A stretch of 64,000 nucleotides of DNA from Methylorubrum thiocyanatum (GTDB taxonomy: Bacteria; Pseudomonadota; Alphaproteobacteria; Rhizobiales; Beijerinckiaceae), in the NCBI GenBank assembly GCA_014138645.1, contig JACJIB010000003.1, positions 620,001-684,000 of the forward strand, given 5' to 3'. A program made the position numbers and the translations under genes. Under the pieces are notes generated by a model that worked only from the letters and a program-made list of their open reading frames with translations, had not been told where the DNA came from and did not search any database. Positions 49,471 through 57,798 of the stretch are shown here, one piece after another (within the stretch, counting starts at the first letter, position 1; each line of letters begins with the position of its first letter).

Positions 49471-50910
49471 CTAGCCCGGCGGCCAGCGGAAATCGTCCGC
49501 CCGTCCGGGTTGCGGCAGGGGCGCGGCACCGCGCTGCAGGCTGCGCTCGCGGGTGCCGGTGGCGTCGCCCTCCTGCGAGCGGCCAGTGAGCAGCGTGCCG
49601 CCGGGGGAGGTCTCGGTGCGGCCGAGCGGCACCACCGGCCCCGCCGCAGGCTTGACCGGCAGGCTCGGGATGCCGGGCGGCTCGGGCAGGCTCGGCAGCA
49701 TCGCCGTGATCTTGCGGTCGATCGCCGCCGTATCGTCGCTGCCGAGTCCGGCGCCACCCTCGCCGGGGGTCGCCGCGATCGCGGCGGCGGGCTGCTCGGA
49801 GGGCAGGCCGCCCTTCTCCCCCATCAGGCGCTTCAGCTCCACGTCGGCGAAGTGGGCGATCTTGCGCGAGCCGGCGGCGGTGAAGTGGATGCCGTCCGAG
49901 GTGCGCAGCCGCGCCTCCTGGCCGTCCACGTCGGGCCCCGAAGCGGTGAAGCGGTTGCGGTCGTCGACGAAGCCCTGCCAGATCTCGGCATAGGACTGGC
50001 CGGCCCGCTGCACCCGCTCGCGCACGAGGTCGTTGATCGTTGCGAAGTCGCGGCTCAGGGACTCGCTGCGGACCGGCGGCAGGCCGACCCAGATCAGCGG
50101 CACTTTGTGATCGGCGAACACCTTCACCACCGCATCGACCCGGGCTCCGTAGAGCTCGCGCCACTTGTCGGACAGGGTCTCGACGGTCTGGTCGCCCTCG
50201 CGGATCGCCTGCCGGTCGTTCACGCCGATCATCATCAGGGCGTAGGAGACGTTGGGCGTGGCCTTGAGAAACTCCTCGGCGCTCTTCCCCCAATCCACGA
50301 GATCCTTGCGCACGAGGCCGCTATCGGCCTTCGAGCGGTCGAGCACGGCGATTTCGGCATTGTCGGAGAAGGCCTCGTCGATCCCCTTGGCGAGGTAGCT
50401 CGCGAGCGAGTCGCCGAACACGGCGATCTGGGTCGTCGGCGCCGCCTTCGCCACTTTGGCCTTGGGCTGCGCCACCGTCGGGGCCGGACTCGGCCGGCGG
50501 CGGCGCGCGGCGCGCTCCTCATCCGAGCGTCCGGCGGTCGCGGCCGGCGCGCGCGGGCGTGACGGCCGGGCGTAACCGGGCGTGGGCTGCGGCGGCGGGG
50601 TCGGCTGCGCGCGCGGCTGATCCTCCCAGGGCCAGTAGAACTGCCGCGGCGCCTCCTGCGGCGGGGCTGCCCGGCGGGCGGGCGCCCGGCCGTAGCCGTA
50701 CTCGTCGGCATAGGCGCCGCGGGCGCGGCGGCGCGGCGGCGCGGCGTAGGGATCGGCGGCGGGCGCGTCGTAGCTGTCGCCCCATTGTGCCGCGGCCGGT
50801 TGCGGCAGCGCGGTCCAGGCGGCGGCGAGCCAGAGGGCTGCGAGAGCGAGAAGGCCGAGGATCGCAGGCAGACGCGGGAACGCGGTGCGATCGGTCGGGC
50901 GGCGTTGCAT
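49471..50910 (-). CDS. DUF459 SGNH-hydrolase-family exported protein
   Basis: 479-residue protein with an N-terminal signal/anchor (about 12-40), a Pro/Ala/Arg-rich linker (about 45-135), an SGNH fold (about 150-345: IAVFGDSLASYLAKG with nucleophile Ser, MMIGVNDRQAIREG, and DGIHFTAAGSRKIA with catalytic Asp-His), and a low-complexity C-terminal tail (SEQPAAAIAATPGEGG onward). DUF459 family proteins act at the envelope, substrate unknown. ATG 50910 is chosen at the start of the signal; GAGG lies upstream. Confidence 0.85.
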   Translation of the reverse strand: MQRRPTDRTAFPRLPAILGLLALAALWLAAAWTALPQPAAAQWGDSYDAPAADPYAAPPRRRARGAYADEYGYGRAPARRAAPPQEAPRQFYWPWEDQPRAQPTPPPQPTPGYARPSRPRAPAATAGRSDEERAARRRRPSPAPTVAQPKAKVAKAAPTTQIAVFGDSLASYLAKGIDEAFSDNAEIAVLDRSKADSGLVRKDLVDWGKSAEEFLKATPNVSYALMMIGVNDRQAIREGDQTVETLSDKWRELYGARVDAVVKVFADHKVPLIWVGLPPVRSESLSRDFATINDLVRERVQRAGQSYAEIWQGFVDDRNRFTASGPDVDGQEARLRTSDGIHFTAAGSRKIAHFADVELKRLMGEKGGLPSEQPAAAIAATPGEGGAGLGSDDTAAIDRKITAMLPSLPEPPGIPSLPVKPAAGPVVPLGRTETSPGGTLLTGRSQEGDATGTRERSLQRGAAPLPQPGRADDFRWPPG

Positions 50911-50987
50911 GCGCGGAGCCTCGATCGAAGGGGAGGGCCGGGGGCCGGCCTTTGATCCCGCAGGATAGCGCGGGGAAGCCGGCGCGT

Positions 50988-52181
50988 CTAAGGCCGCCCC
51001 TCCAGGCGCTCCAGCAGCGCGGGCCGGGCATAGCCGTCGGCCGGCAACCCCTCGCGGATCTGGTACTGGCGCACCGCCTCGCGCAGCTTCGGACCGGCGC
51101 GCCCATCCTGCTCGCCGGCATAGAGCCCCTGTGCGGCGAGCCCCGCCTGAAGACGCTTGAGGCCCGGCCCGTCGAGGCGGGCGTCGCCGTTCGGCCACGG
51201 CGCGGCAAGCGCCGGGCCGCCGGCCAACCGGTCGGCGAGGTGTCCGACCGCCAGCGCGTAGGAATCGCTGGTGTTGTAGCCGCGGATCACCTCGAAATTG
51301 TCGGTGATGAGGAAGACCGGGCTGCCGAGCCCGCCGGGCAGGAACAGGCTCGCCTCGCCGTTCACCGGCAGCGGCTTGCCGTCGGTGCGGCGCACGCCGC
51401 GGGCGGCGAAATCGGAAAGCGGTCCGCGGTAGCGGGTCAGGTCGAACTCCTTCGGCAGGCTGACCTCGTAGCCCCAGGACAGGCCGGGCTTCCAGCCGAG
51501 CGAACGCAGGTAATGGGCGATCGAGGCCAGTGCGTCGGGCTCCGAGCGCCAGATGTCGCGCCGCCCGTCGCCGTCGAAATCGACCGCCTCCCGCAGGTAG
51601 ACCGAGGGCAGGAACTGCACCTGCCCCATGGCGCCGGCCCAGGACCCGACCATCCGCGCCGGCTCGATGTCACCCTTCTCCAGGATCTGGAGGGCGGCGA
51701 GCAACTCGTCGCGAAACAGGGTTCCGCGGTGCCGGACGTAAGCCAGGCTCGCCAGGGCGCGGACCGTGGGCAGCGAGCCGGCGCTCGCGCCGAAATCCGA
51801 CTCGACGCCCCAGAAGGCCAACACGATGGCGCGCGGCACCCCGGTCCTGGCCTCGATGGCGGCGAGCGTGGTCGCGAGCCGCTTGCCCTGCGCCTGTCCC
51901 CTGGCGATCCGCCCGGGCGAAACCGCACCGACGAGATAGTCCCAGACCGGCCGGCTGAACTCGCCCTGGCGGCGGGTACGGGCGATCACGTCGGGATCGG
52001 GTCCGCGCAGGCCCGCGAAGGCGGCGTCGAAGGTGTTCGGCGAGACGCCGCGTGCGGTGGCGTCGGAGCGCAGGGACGCGACGAAGCCGGGATAGTCGCC
52101 GTCCTGCGCCCGGGCCGGACCGGGCGCTGCGAGCAGCGCCAGGCAGAGGGGGAGAGCGAGGACGGCGCGTCGGGTTCTCAC
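50988..52181 (-). CDS. Lytic murein transglycosylase, MltB family
   Basis: 397-residue MltB/SltB-type transglycosylase cleaving peptidoglycan glycan strands. Signal peptide (VLALPLCLALLAAPGPARA), catalytic Glu127 in VLAFWGVESDFG, then AGAMGQVQFLPSVYL and YHRxx-type segments, and a C-terminal peptidoglycan-binding_1 domain (LKRLQAGLAAQGLYAGEQDG, REAVRQYQIREGLPADGY). GTG 52181 is the start, overlapping the galE stop (GTGA, 52178-52181), so translation is coupled to galE. Confidence 0.92.
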   Translation of the reverse strand: MRTRRAVLALPLCLALLAAPGPARAQDGDYPGFVASLRSDATARGVSPNTFDAAFAGLRGPDPDVIARTRRQGEFSRPVWDYLVGAVSPGRIARGQAQGKRLATTLAAIEARTGVPRAIVLAFWGVESDFGASAGSLPTVRALASLAYVRHRGTLFRDELLAALQILEKGDIEPARMVGSWAGAMGQVQFLPSVYLREAVDFDGDGRRDIWRSEPDALASIAHYLRSLGWKPGLSWGYEVSLPKEFDLTRYRGPLSDFAARGVRRTDGKPLPVNGEASLFLPGGLGSPVFLITDNFEVIRGYNTSDSYALAVGHLADRLAGGPALAAPWPNGDARLDGPGLKRLQAGLAAQGLYAGEQDGRAGPKLREAVRQYQIREGLPADGYARPALLERLEGRP

Positions 52182-53170
52182 CGCCGGTTCCGCTTCACCA
52201 GGGCATCCTCCCAGGCGAGCGCCTGGGCGACGATGGCGTCGAGGTCGTCGTGCTTCGGCGTCCAGCCGAGTTCGTTGCGGATGCGGTCGGCGCCGGCGAT
52301 GATCTGGGCCGGGTCGCCCGGACGCCGCGGCGACAGGCGCACCTCGAAGTCGCGGCCGGAGATGCGCTTGACCACCTCCACCACCTCCAGCACCGAGTAG
52401 CCCCGGCCGTAGCCGCAATTGAGGGTCAGGCTCTCGCCGCCGCCGCGCAGGTGATCGAGCACAACCAAATGCGCCGCGGCGAGGTCGGAGACTTGGATGT
52501 AGTCGCGCAGGCAGGAGCCGTCGCGGGTCGGGTAGTCGGTGCCGAACACCTCCAGATGCGTGCGCTGGCCCAGCGCGGCCTGCGTCGCGACCTTGATCAG
52601 GTGGGTGGCCGCCGGCATCGATTGCCCGGAGCGCCCGCGCGGATCGGCGCCCGCGACGTTGAAGTAGCGCAGCACCCCGTAGGTGAAGCCGTGCGCCGCC
52701 GCCGCATCGGCGAGCATCCACTCGCTCATCAGCTTCGAGCGACCGTAGGGATTGATCGGGTTCGTCGCCAGGGTCTCGGGCACCGGCACGATCTCCGGCT
52801 CGCCGTAGACGGCAGCCGTCGAGGAGAAGATGAAGTGCTTCACGCCCGTGCGCGACGCGGTCTCGATCAGCGCGCGGGTCTTCACGGTGTTGGCGAGGTA
52901 GTAGCCGAGCGGATCGGCGACCGATTCCGGCACGACGATCTTGGCCGCGAAATGCGCGATCGCATCGATCTGGTGGCGCAGGATGGTCTCGGTGACGAGG
53001 GCTTGGTCGGCCACGTCGCCGACGACGAGGCGCACCTCCGGCGGCAGGGCCCAGTCGTAGCCGGTCGAGAGGTCGTCGAGGACCACGACCTCCTCGTGGC
53101 CGGCATCGACCAGCGCCAGCACCATATGGCTGCCGATGTACCCTGCGCCGCCCGTGACCAGAACCGCCAT
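52178..53170 (-). CDS. galE: UDP-glucose 4-epimerase
   Basis: 330-residue short-chain dehydrogenase interconverting UDP-glucose and UDP-galactose. NAD-binding GGAGYIGSHM (residues 7-16), catalytic FSSTAAVYGEPE and YGRSK (Tyr142, Lys146), and substrate-loop FNVAGADPRGRSG are all present. Start ATG 53170. Divergent from galU, both supplying UDP-sugars for the envelope; lytic transglycosylase gene overlaps its stop. Confidence 0.95.
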   Translation of the reverse strand: MAVLVTGGAGYIGSHMVLALVDAGHEEVVVLDDLSTGYDWALPPEVRLVVGDVADQALVTETILRHQIDAIAHFAAKIVVPESVADPLGYYLANTVKTRALIETASRTGVKHFIFSSTAAVYGEPEIVPVPETLATNPINPYGRSKLMSEWMLADAAAAHGFTYGVLRYFNVAGADPRGRSGQSMPAATHLIKVATQAALGQRTHLEVFGTDYPTRDGSCLRDYIQVSDLAAAHLVVLDHLRGGGESLTLNCGYGRGYSVLEVVEVVKRISGRDFEVRLSPRRPGDPAQIIAGADRIRNELGWTPKHDDLDAIVAQALAWEDALVKRNRR

Positions 53171-53345
53171 CGCTCAACCCCCGATTCGTCGTTCGCCCTT
53201 CGCGAGCGAAAGCTTCAGCCATGATTTTATGACGAAATCCTGCCAATCATACCCAAGCGGGGCTGTTAGCGGCGGCTCGCGTACTATTTGATCCCTGTCG
53301 ATCAGGGCTCACCCCGACAATCGCCCAAAATGCGGGTCCCGCCAT

Positions 53346-54212
53346 ATGAAACGAATTCGCAAGGCCGTCCTTCCCGTCGCGGGCCTCGGCACGCGCTTCC
53401 TGCCGGCGACCAAGGCCGTGCCGAAGGAAATGCTCACGGTCGTCGATCGACCGGTCGTCCAGCACGTCGTCGACGAGGCTCGGGAAGCCGGCATCGAGCA
53501 CTTCATCTTCGTCACCGGCCGCGGCAAGGCCGTGATCGAGGACCATTTCGACATCGCGTTCGAACTCGACCACACGCTGCAGGCGCGCGGCAAGACGGCG
53601 GCCTACGAGGAGCTGAAGAAGGACCTGCCCAAGGCCGGCCAGACGAGCTTCACCCGGCAGCAGGCCCCGCTCGGCCTCGGCCACGCGGTCTGGTGCGCCC
53701 GCGAGATCGTCCGCGACGAGCCCTTCGCAGTGCTGCTGCCCGACATGCTGAGCCGCGGCTGCATGGGCCAGATGCTCGCGGCCTACGAGCAGCACGGCGG
53801 CAACATCATCGCGGTGGAGGAGGTGAAGCCCGAGGAGACGCACCAGTACGGCATCGTCGGCGTGGGCGAGACCTTCGGCCAGACCTTCGAGATCACCGGC
53901 ATGGTGGAGAAGCCCAAGCAGGGCACCGCACCCTCGAACTTCATCATCTCCGGCCGCTACATCCTCCAGCCCGAGATCTTCTCGATCCTGGAGCGCGGCG
54001 AGACCGGGGCCGGCGGCGAGATCCAGCTCACCGACGCGATGATCCGGCTGGCCGAGCAGCAGAAGTTCTACGGCATGCGCTACGACGGGCGCACCTACGA
54101 CACCGGCTCCAAGATCGGCTTCCTCACCGCCAATCTCGCTTACGGACTGGAGCGGCCGGAGCTGGCCGACGCCCTGAAGGCGGAGATCCGGGCCCTTCTC
54201 GGCGATGCCTGA
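53346..54212 (+). CDS. galU: UTP-glucose-1-phosphate uridylyltransferase
   Basis: 288-residue nucleotidyltransferase making UDP-glucose. N-terminal [19 protein letters not shown] nucleotide-binding motif, [28 protein letters not shown] and [20 protein letters not shown] are family signatures. Start ATG 53346. Provides substrate for galE (divergent, 175 bases away). A stable hairpin follows the stop at 54217-54262, and an sRNA lies further on. Confidence 0.95.
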   Translation: MKRIRKAVLPVAGLGTRFLPATKAVPKEMLTVVDRPVVQHVVDEAREAGIEHFIFVTGRGKAVIEDHFDIAFELDHTLQARGKTAAYEELKKDLPKAGQTSFTRQQAPLGLGHAVWCAREIVRDEPFAVLLPDMLSRGCMGQMLAAYEQHGGNIIAVEEVKPEETHQYGIVGVGETFGQTFEITGMVEKPKQGTAPSNFIISGRYILQPEIFSILERGETGAGGEIQLTDAMIRLAEQQKFYGMRYDGRTYDTGSKIGFLTANLAYGLERPELADALKAEIRALLGDA

Positions 54213-54216
54213 CCGG

Positions 54217-54262
54217 TTCCATGCATATGCGCGACAGAGCCATGCTCTGCGCGCATGTGGAA
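54217..54262 (+). terminator. Stable hairpin after galU
   Basis: Five bases after the galU stop: outer TTCCA / TGGAA, then ATGCGC / GCGCAT, then CAGAGC-CAT-GCTCTG. No T-run, so probably a 3'-end stabiliser or rho-linked end. Confidence 0.5.
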
Positions 54263-54278
54263 ACGTTATCATCGCCCT

Positions 54279-54309
54279 TGCGATTTGTGCGACGCGATGC
54301 GATTTGTGC
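54279..54309 (+). repeat. Direct repeat of 12 bases in the sRNA promoter region
   Basis: TGCGATTTGTGC at 54279-54290 and again at 54298-54309 (19-base period, same face of nearly two helical turns). It lies directly upstream of the predicted sRNA, so may be a regulator site. Confidence 0.5.
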
Positions 54310-54321
54310 ATTGCGAGATCG

Positions 54322-54400
54322 CGATGGCGTCGCGGTCCCGCAGCCCTTCTTGGGCGTTTCCTCCCTAGACTTCGGGCCGTCCTTCGGGGCGGCCTTTTTT
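54322..54400 (+). ncRNA. mmgR: suhB/mmgR (alpha-r8) family small RNA
   Basis: Trans-acting regulatory RNA candidate. The core TTTCCTCCCT (54357-54366) is the single-stranded motif invariant in the alpha-r8 family; it is preceded by the small stem GCCC-TTCTT-GGGC (54343-54355) and followed by a rho-independent terminator GGCCGTCC-TTCG-GGGCGGCC with six T's (54375-54400). Size fits the family (about 77 nt). The 5' end is approximate. In Sinorhizobium mmgR limits polyhydroxybutyrate granule formation and responds to nitrogen status. Located between convergent galU and an amidohydrolase gene. Confidence 0.82.
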
Positions 54401-54479
54401 CTTTTCCGATCAGGGCTCAACCCAATGCGGACCGGGGCGGCGCCGTCTTGCGGGAGCCGGAAGCCGCGGTCCGGGCGGA

Positions 54480-55376
54480 TCATTCCGCCGCGATGCGGTG
54501 GGGCGGCACCTCGACGGTCTCGGCAGCGACGTCGGCGATCACCTTGGCGAGATGCTCCGCGAGCGTCGCGAAGCCCGCCGTCAACGCCAGCGACTGCTCG
54601 TTCATGTAGAGCGCACGGTTGATCTCGATCTGCAGCGCATGCCGCCCGAGGCCCGGCTCGCCGTAATGCTCGGTGATGAAGCCGCCGGCATAGGGCTTGT
54701 TGCGCACCACCTTGTAGCCCAGCCCCCGCAGGCGGCTCTCGACGCCCTCCACCAGGGAAGGCAGGCAGGCCGTGCCGAAGCGATCTCCGAGGACGAAGTC
54801 GGCCTGGGCGCTCTCGTCGCGCCCGAGACTCGACGAGGGCATCGAGTGACAATCGATCAGGAAGGTCCGACCGAAGGTCCGCGCCGTGCGGTGGATCAGG
54901 CCGCGCAGGGTCCGATGATAGGGCTTGTAGAGCGTCTCGATGCGCTGCACCGCCACGTCGACCGGCAGGCGCTCCCGGTAGATCTCCTGTCCGTCGGCGA
55001 CGATGCGGGGCACCGTGCCCAACCCCCCGGCGACCCGCATGGAGCGGGTGTTGGCGAAGGAGGGCAGGCGGCCGGCGAACATGCGCGGGTCGAGTTCGTA
55101 GGGCTCGCGGTTCACGTCGAGATAGGCGCGGGGGAAGTTCGCCCGCATCAGGGGCGCGCCGAGGCCGACGACCGAGGCGAACAGCCGGTCGACATGGGCG
55201 TCCTCCGAGCGGCGCAGGGCCAGCGCGTCGAGCCGGGAGGCGGCGAGGAAGGAAGCGGGATAATGCGCGCCGGAATGGGGCGCGTTGAACACGAAGGGAA
55301 TCGTGTGCTGCGCCGGCTCATCCACGACGAAGGGTGGATCGAACGCCTCGGGACCGTCGGGCTGGGATGGGCTCAT
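54480..55376 (-). CDS. N-formylglutamate amidohydrolase-family protein
   Basis: 298-residue member of the N-formylglutamate amidohydrolase family (HutG-like). Seen: FNAPHSGAHYP with the conserved His, DAHVDRLFASV, FLIDCHSMPSSS and HALQIEINRALYMNEQ, matching metal and substrate positions. No histidine-degradation genes are nearby, so its true substrate may differ from N-formylglutamate. ATG 55376 is chosen because upstream sequence is unconserved. The gene lies head-to-head with cpdR, a conserved Rhizobiales pairing. Confidence 0.88.
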   Translation of the reverse strand: MSPSQPDGPEAFDPPFVVDEPAQHTIPFVFNAPHSGAHYPASFLAASRLDALALRRSEDAHVDRLFASVVGLGAPLMRANFPRAYLDVNREPYELDPRMFAGRLPSFANTRSMRVAGGLGTVPRIVADGQEIYRERLPVDVAVQRIETLYKPYHRTLRGLIHRTARTFGRTFLIDCHSMPSSSLGRDESAQADFVLGDRFGTACLPSLVEGVESRLRGLGYKVVRNKPYAGGFITEHYGEPGLGRHALQIEINRALYMNEQSLALTAGFATLAEHLAKVIADVAAETVEVPPHRIAAE

Positions 55377-55705
55377 CGAGTCGCGGGGGCCTGAGCGTGG
55401 CGCGGAAGGAACATCGCGCCACTTTGCGGCCACGCGCCGGCCCTGTCCACCATGCGACGCACCGTGACGTAGGGCGACGCGGGAGCAGCGACGGAGCGGA
55501 AGGGCAGGGCGCTTCGATCGTCGGGTGCGGCGCGACACCGGCCCGGCTTAACGCTCTGTTTACCAAGCCGCCGCTTTATGAAATGAACACCCACTGAGCA
55601 CCTCTCGCAAAGCGCCGGCCGCGCTGTCGTGCCCTCAAGCGGCATGGTAGCGACCGGACGTTTCCTGAGACACTCCAAGGCGCATGGGCACCGGGACGCC
55701 GTTCG
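55377..55705. other. Divergent region between amidohydrolase and cpdR
   Basis: 329 bases without a gene or tRNA. It contains an AT-richer patch with a CtrA-like box (55548-55563) about 140 bases before cpdR and a probable promoter zone around 55560-55590. Otherwise nothing recognised. Confidence 0.55.
55548..55563. promoter_or_regulatory. CtrA-like box upstream of cpdR
   Basis: TTAA-N7-TTTAC, one mismatch to the CtrA consensus TTAA-N7-TTAAC, with CTTAAC-N6-TTTACCAAG context identical to the box upstream of the podJ-like gene at 17950. Confidence 0.5.
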
Positions 55706-56062
55706 ATGAAGATCCTGCTCGCGGAAGACGACAACGACATGCGCCGGTTCCTGGCCAAGGCGCTCCAGAACGCCGGCTACGACGTGCTGTCCTTCGACAA
55801 CGGCCTGTCCGCCTATAACCGCCTGCGCGAGGAGCCGTTCGAGCTTCTGCTGACCGACATCGTCATGCCGGAGATGGACGGGATCGAACTGGCGCGCCGC
55901 GCCACCGAACTCGACCCCGACATCAAGGTGATGTTCATCACCGGCTTCGCCGCGGTGGCGCTGAACCCGGATTCGAAGGCGCCCAAGGATGCGAAGGTGC
56001 TCTCGAAGCCCTTCCACCTGCGCGACCTCGTCAACGAGGTCGAGAAGCTGCTGGCCGCCTGA
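55706..56062 (+). CDS. cpdR: Cell-cycle response regulator CpdR
   Basis: 118-residue single-domain receiver. Acidic pocket LLAEDDNDMRRFL, phospho-accepting Asp51 (LLTDIVMPEMDGIE), switch Thr in MFITGFAAVAL and Lys in LSKPFHLRDLV. Its length, lack of output domain and the end motif KPFHLRDLVNEVEKLLAA match CpdR, which when unphosphorylated directs ClpXP to degrade CtrA and other proteins and is phosphorylated via CckA-ChpT. Divergent from an amidohydrolase gene as in other Rhizobiales. Confidence 0.93.
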   Translation: MKILLAEDDNDMRRFLAKALQNAGYDVLSFDNGLSAYNRLREEPFELLLTDIVMPEMDGIELARRATELDPDIKVMFITGFAAVALNPDSKAPKDAKVLSKPFHLRDLVNEVEKLLAA

Positions 56063-56182
56063 GCCGGGGCACGGGGCCGCTCACGCGGCGGTCTCGCCAC
56101 GCCTGTGTCTCCGCCGCAGTAGGAAGATCCCCGCGGCTCGCCTATATCCGTCGCTTCCCTCACTCGGGCGCGCGACGGACCC

Positions 56183-56440
56183 ATGCAGCCGGTCACGATC
56201 TACACCACGGCTTGGTGCCCCTATTGCTCGGCGGCCAAGAGCCTGTTGCGCGAGAAGGGCGTCTCCTTCAACGAGATCGACGTCGAGAAGACGGCCGGCG
56301 CCCGCGCGACCATGGTCCAGCGGGCCGGCGGGCGCACGTCGGTGCCGCAGATCTTCGTCGGCGACCGGCATGTCGGGGGTTGCGACGACCTCTACGCCCT
56401 GGAGCGGGCCGGCGACCTCGATCCCCTGCTCGCGGCATGA
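56183..56440 (+). CDS. grxC: Glutaredoxin 3 (GrxC)
   Basis: 85-residue dithiol glutaredoxin with active site CPYC (Cys12 and Cys15, YTTAWCPYCSAAK) and the GSH-binding TSVPQIF and GGCDDLYALE motifs. Reduces disulfides in the cytoplasm using glutathione. Its stop overlaps the next gene's start (ATGA, 56437-56440), so glutaredoxin and the nitrilase-family hydrolase are coupled. Confidence 0.95.
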   Translation: MQPVTIYTTAWCPYCSAAKSLLREKGVSFNEIDVEKTAGARATMVQRAGGRTSVPQIFVGDRHVGGCDDLYALERAGDLDPLLAA

Positions 56441-57282
56441 CCGACCTGTCCGACCGCAAGCCGTTCGTCGCCGCCTGCGTGCAGATGCGCGGCGGGCGCG
56501 ATCCGGCCGCCAACCGCGAGGCGGCGGTGGCGGCGGTGCGCGAGGCGGCGCGCCGCGGCGCGGCCTACGTGCAGACCCCGGAGACGACCTCGCTGATCGA
56601 GCGCGACCGCACCGCGCTGTTCGAGAAGGTCGGCCCGCAGGAGCAGGACGCCACGCTGGCCGCCCTCCGCGAGGTCGCCCGGGCGGAAAAGATCGTTCTC
56701 CAGATCGGTTCGTTGGCGATCCGTGACGGCGAGAAGATCGCCAACCGCGCCTTCCTGATCGACGCCGCGGGCGAGATCCAGGTTTCCTACGACAAGCTCC
56801 ACCTTTACGACGTCGATCTGCCCAACGGCGAACGCTGGCGGGAATCGGCGACCTATTCGGGAGGCGATTGCGCCGTCGTCGCCGACACGCCGCTGGCCAG
56901 CTTCGGGCTGACGATCTGCTACGATATCCGCTTCCCCGCCCTCTACCGGGCATTGGCGGAGGCCGGTGCCACGGTGATGACCGCGCCGGCCTGCTTCACC
57001 CGCCAGACCGGCGAGGCGCACTGGCACATCCTGCAGCGGGCCCGCGCCATCGAGACCGGCTCGTTCATGATCTCCGCGGCCCAGGGCGGACGGCACGAGG
57101 ACGGGCGGGAGACCTTCGGCCACTCGCTCATCGTCGATCCCTGGGGCCGCATCCTCGCCGAGGCCGAGGGCGATGCGCCGGGGATCATCCTCGCCGAGAT
57201 CGACCTCGCGCGGGTCGCGGATGCGCGCGCCCGCATCCCCACCCTGTCCCACGCGCGCAGCTTCGGCGTGCGCCGCGCCTGA
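56437..57282 (+). CDS. Carbon-nitrogen hydrolase of the Nit/nitrilase family
   Basis: 281-residue nitrilase-superfamily amidase, close to Nit1/deaminated-glutathione amidase. Catalytic triad Glu49 (QTPETTSL), Lys120 (VSYDKLHLYDVDL), Cys161 (LTICYDIRFP) are all present. Coupling to grxC supports a role in glutathione repair (removing deaminated glutathione), as described for Nit1; this is inference. DUF1178 follows 20 bases later on the same strand. Confidence 0.88.
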   Translation: MTDLSDRKPFVAACVQMRGGRDPAANREAAVAAVREAARRGAAYVQTPETTSLIERDRTALFEKVGPQEQDATLAALREVARAEKIVLQIGSLAIRDGEKIANRAFLIDAAGEIQVSYDKLHLYDVDLPNGERWRESATYSGGDCAVVADTPLASFGLTICYDIRFPALYRALAEAGATVMTAPACFTRQTGEAHWHILQRARAIETGSFMISAAQGGRHEDGRETFGHSLIVDPWGRILAEAEGDAPGIILAEIDLARVADARARIPTLSHARSFGVRRA

Positions 57283-57302
57283 ACCCTCCCCATCTACGGG
57301 CC

Positions 57303-57776
57303 ATGATCCGCTTCACCCTCGCCTGCGAGTCGGGCCACCATTTCGAGAGCTGGTTTCCCTCCAACGCGGCTTACGACGAGCAATCCGCCCGCGGATTCGT
57401 GACCTGCCCGTTCTGCGATTCGGCCAAGGTGGCGAAGGCACCGATGGCCCCGGCGGTCGCGCGCACCGATCGCGGCCGGCCCGCGGCGTCCTCACCGTCG
57501 CTGCCCGTCCCGGCGGCCCCGGCGGAGACACCCGCGTCGATGATCGCCGAGCCCGAGCGGCAACTGCGCGCCCTGCTGCGGGCGGTGCGGGCACAGGTCG
57601 AGGCGAGTGCCGAGCATGTCGGCGAGCGCTTCGCCGACGAGGCGCGGGCGATCCATTACGGCGATGCGGAGGGCCGCCCGATCTATGGCGAGGCGAGCCC
57701 GCAGGAAGCGCGGGCGCTCATCGAGGAGGGCATCGAGGTGCTGCCCCTGCCGCCGGCCCCCGACGACCGACACTGA
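57303..57776 (+). CDS. DUF1178 protein
   Basis: 157-residue protein with an N-terminal zinc-ribbon-like start (MIRFTLACESGHHFESWFPS and TCPFCDSAKVAKA, CxxC), a low-complexity Pro/Ala linker and a C-terminal helical part with HVGERFADEARAIHYGD, typical of DUF1178. Function unknown; common in Rhizobiales next to grxC-nitrilase genes, so probably one transcript with them. Confidence 0.88.
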   Translation: MIRFTLACESGHHFESWFPSNAAYDEQSARGFVTCPFCDSAKVAKAPMAPAVARTDRGRPAASSPSLPVPAAPAETPASMIAEPERQLRALLRAVRAQVEASAEHVGERFADEARAIHYGDAEGRPIYGEASPQEARALIEEGIEVLPLPPAPDDRH

Positions 57777-57798
57777 TCCCTTCGCGGACGGGAGCGGC

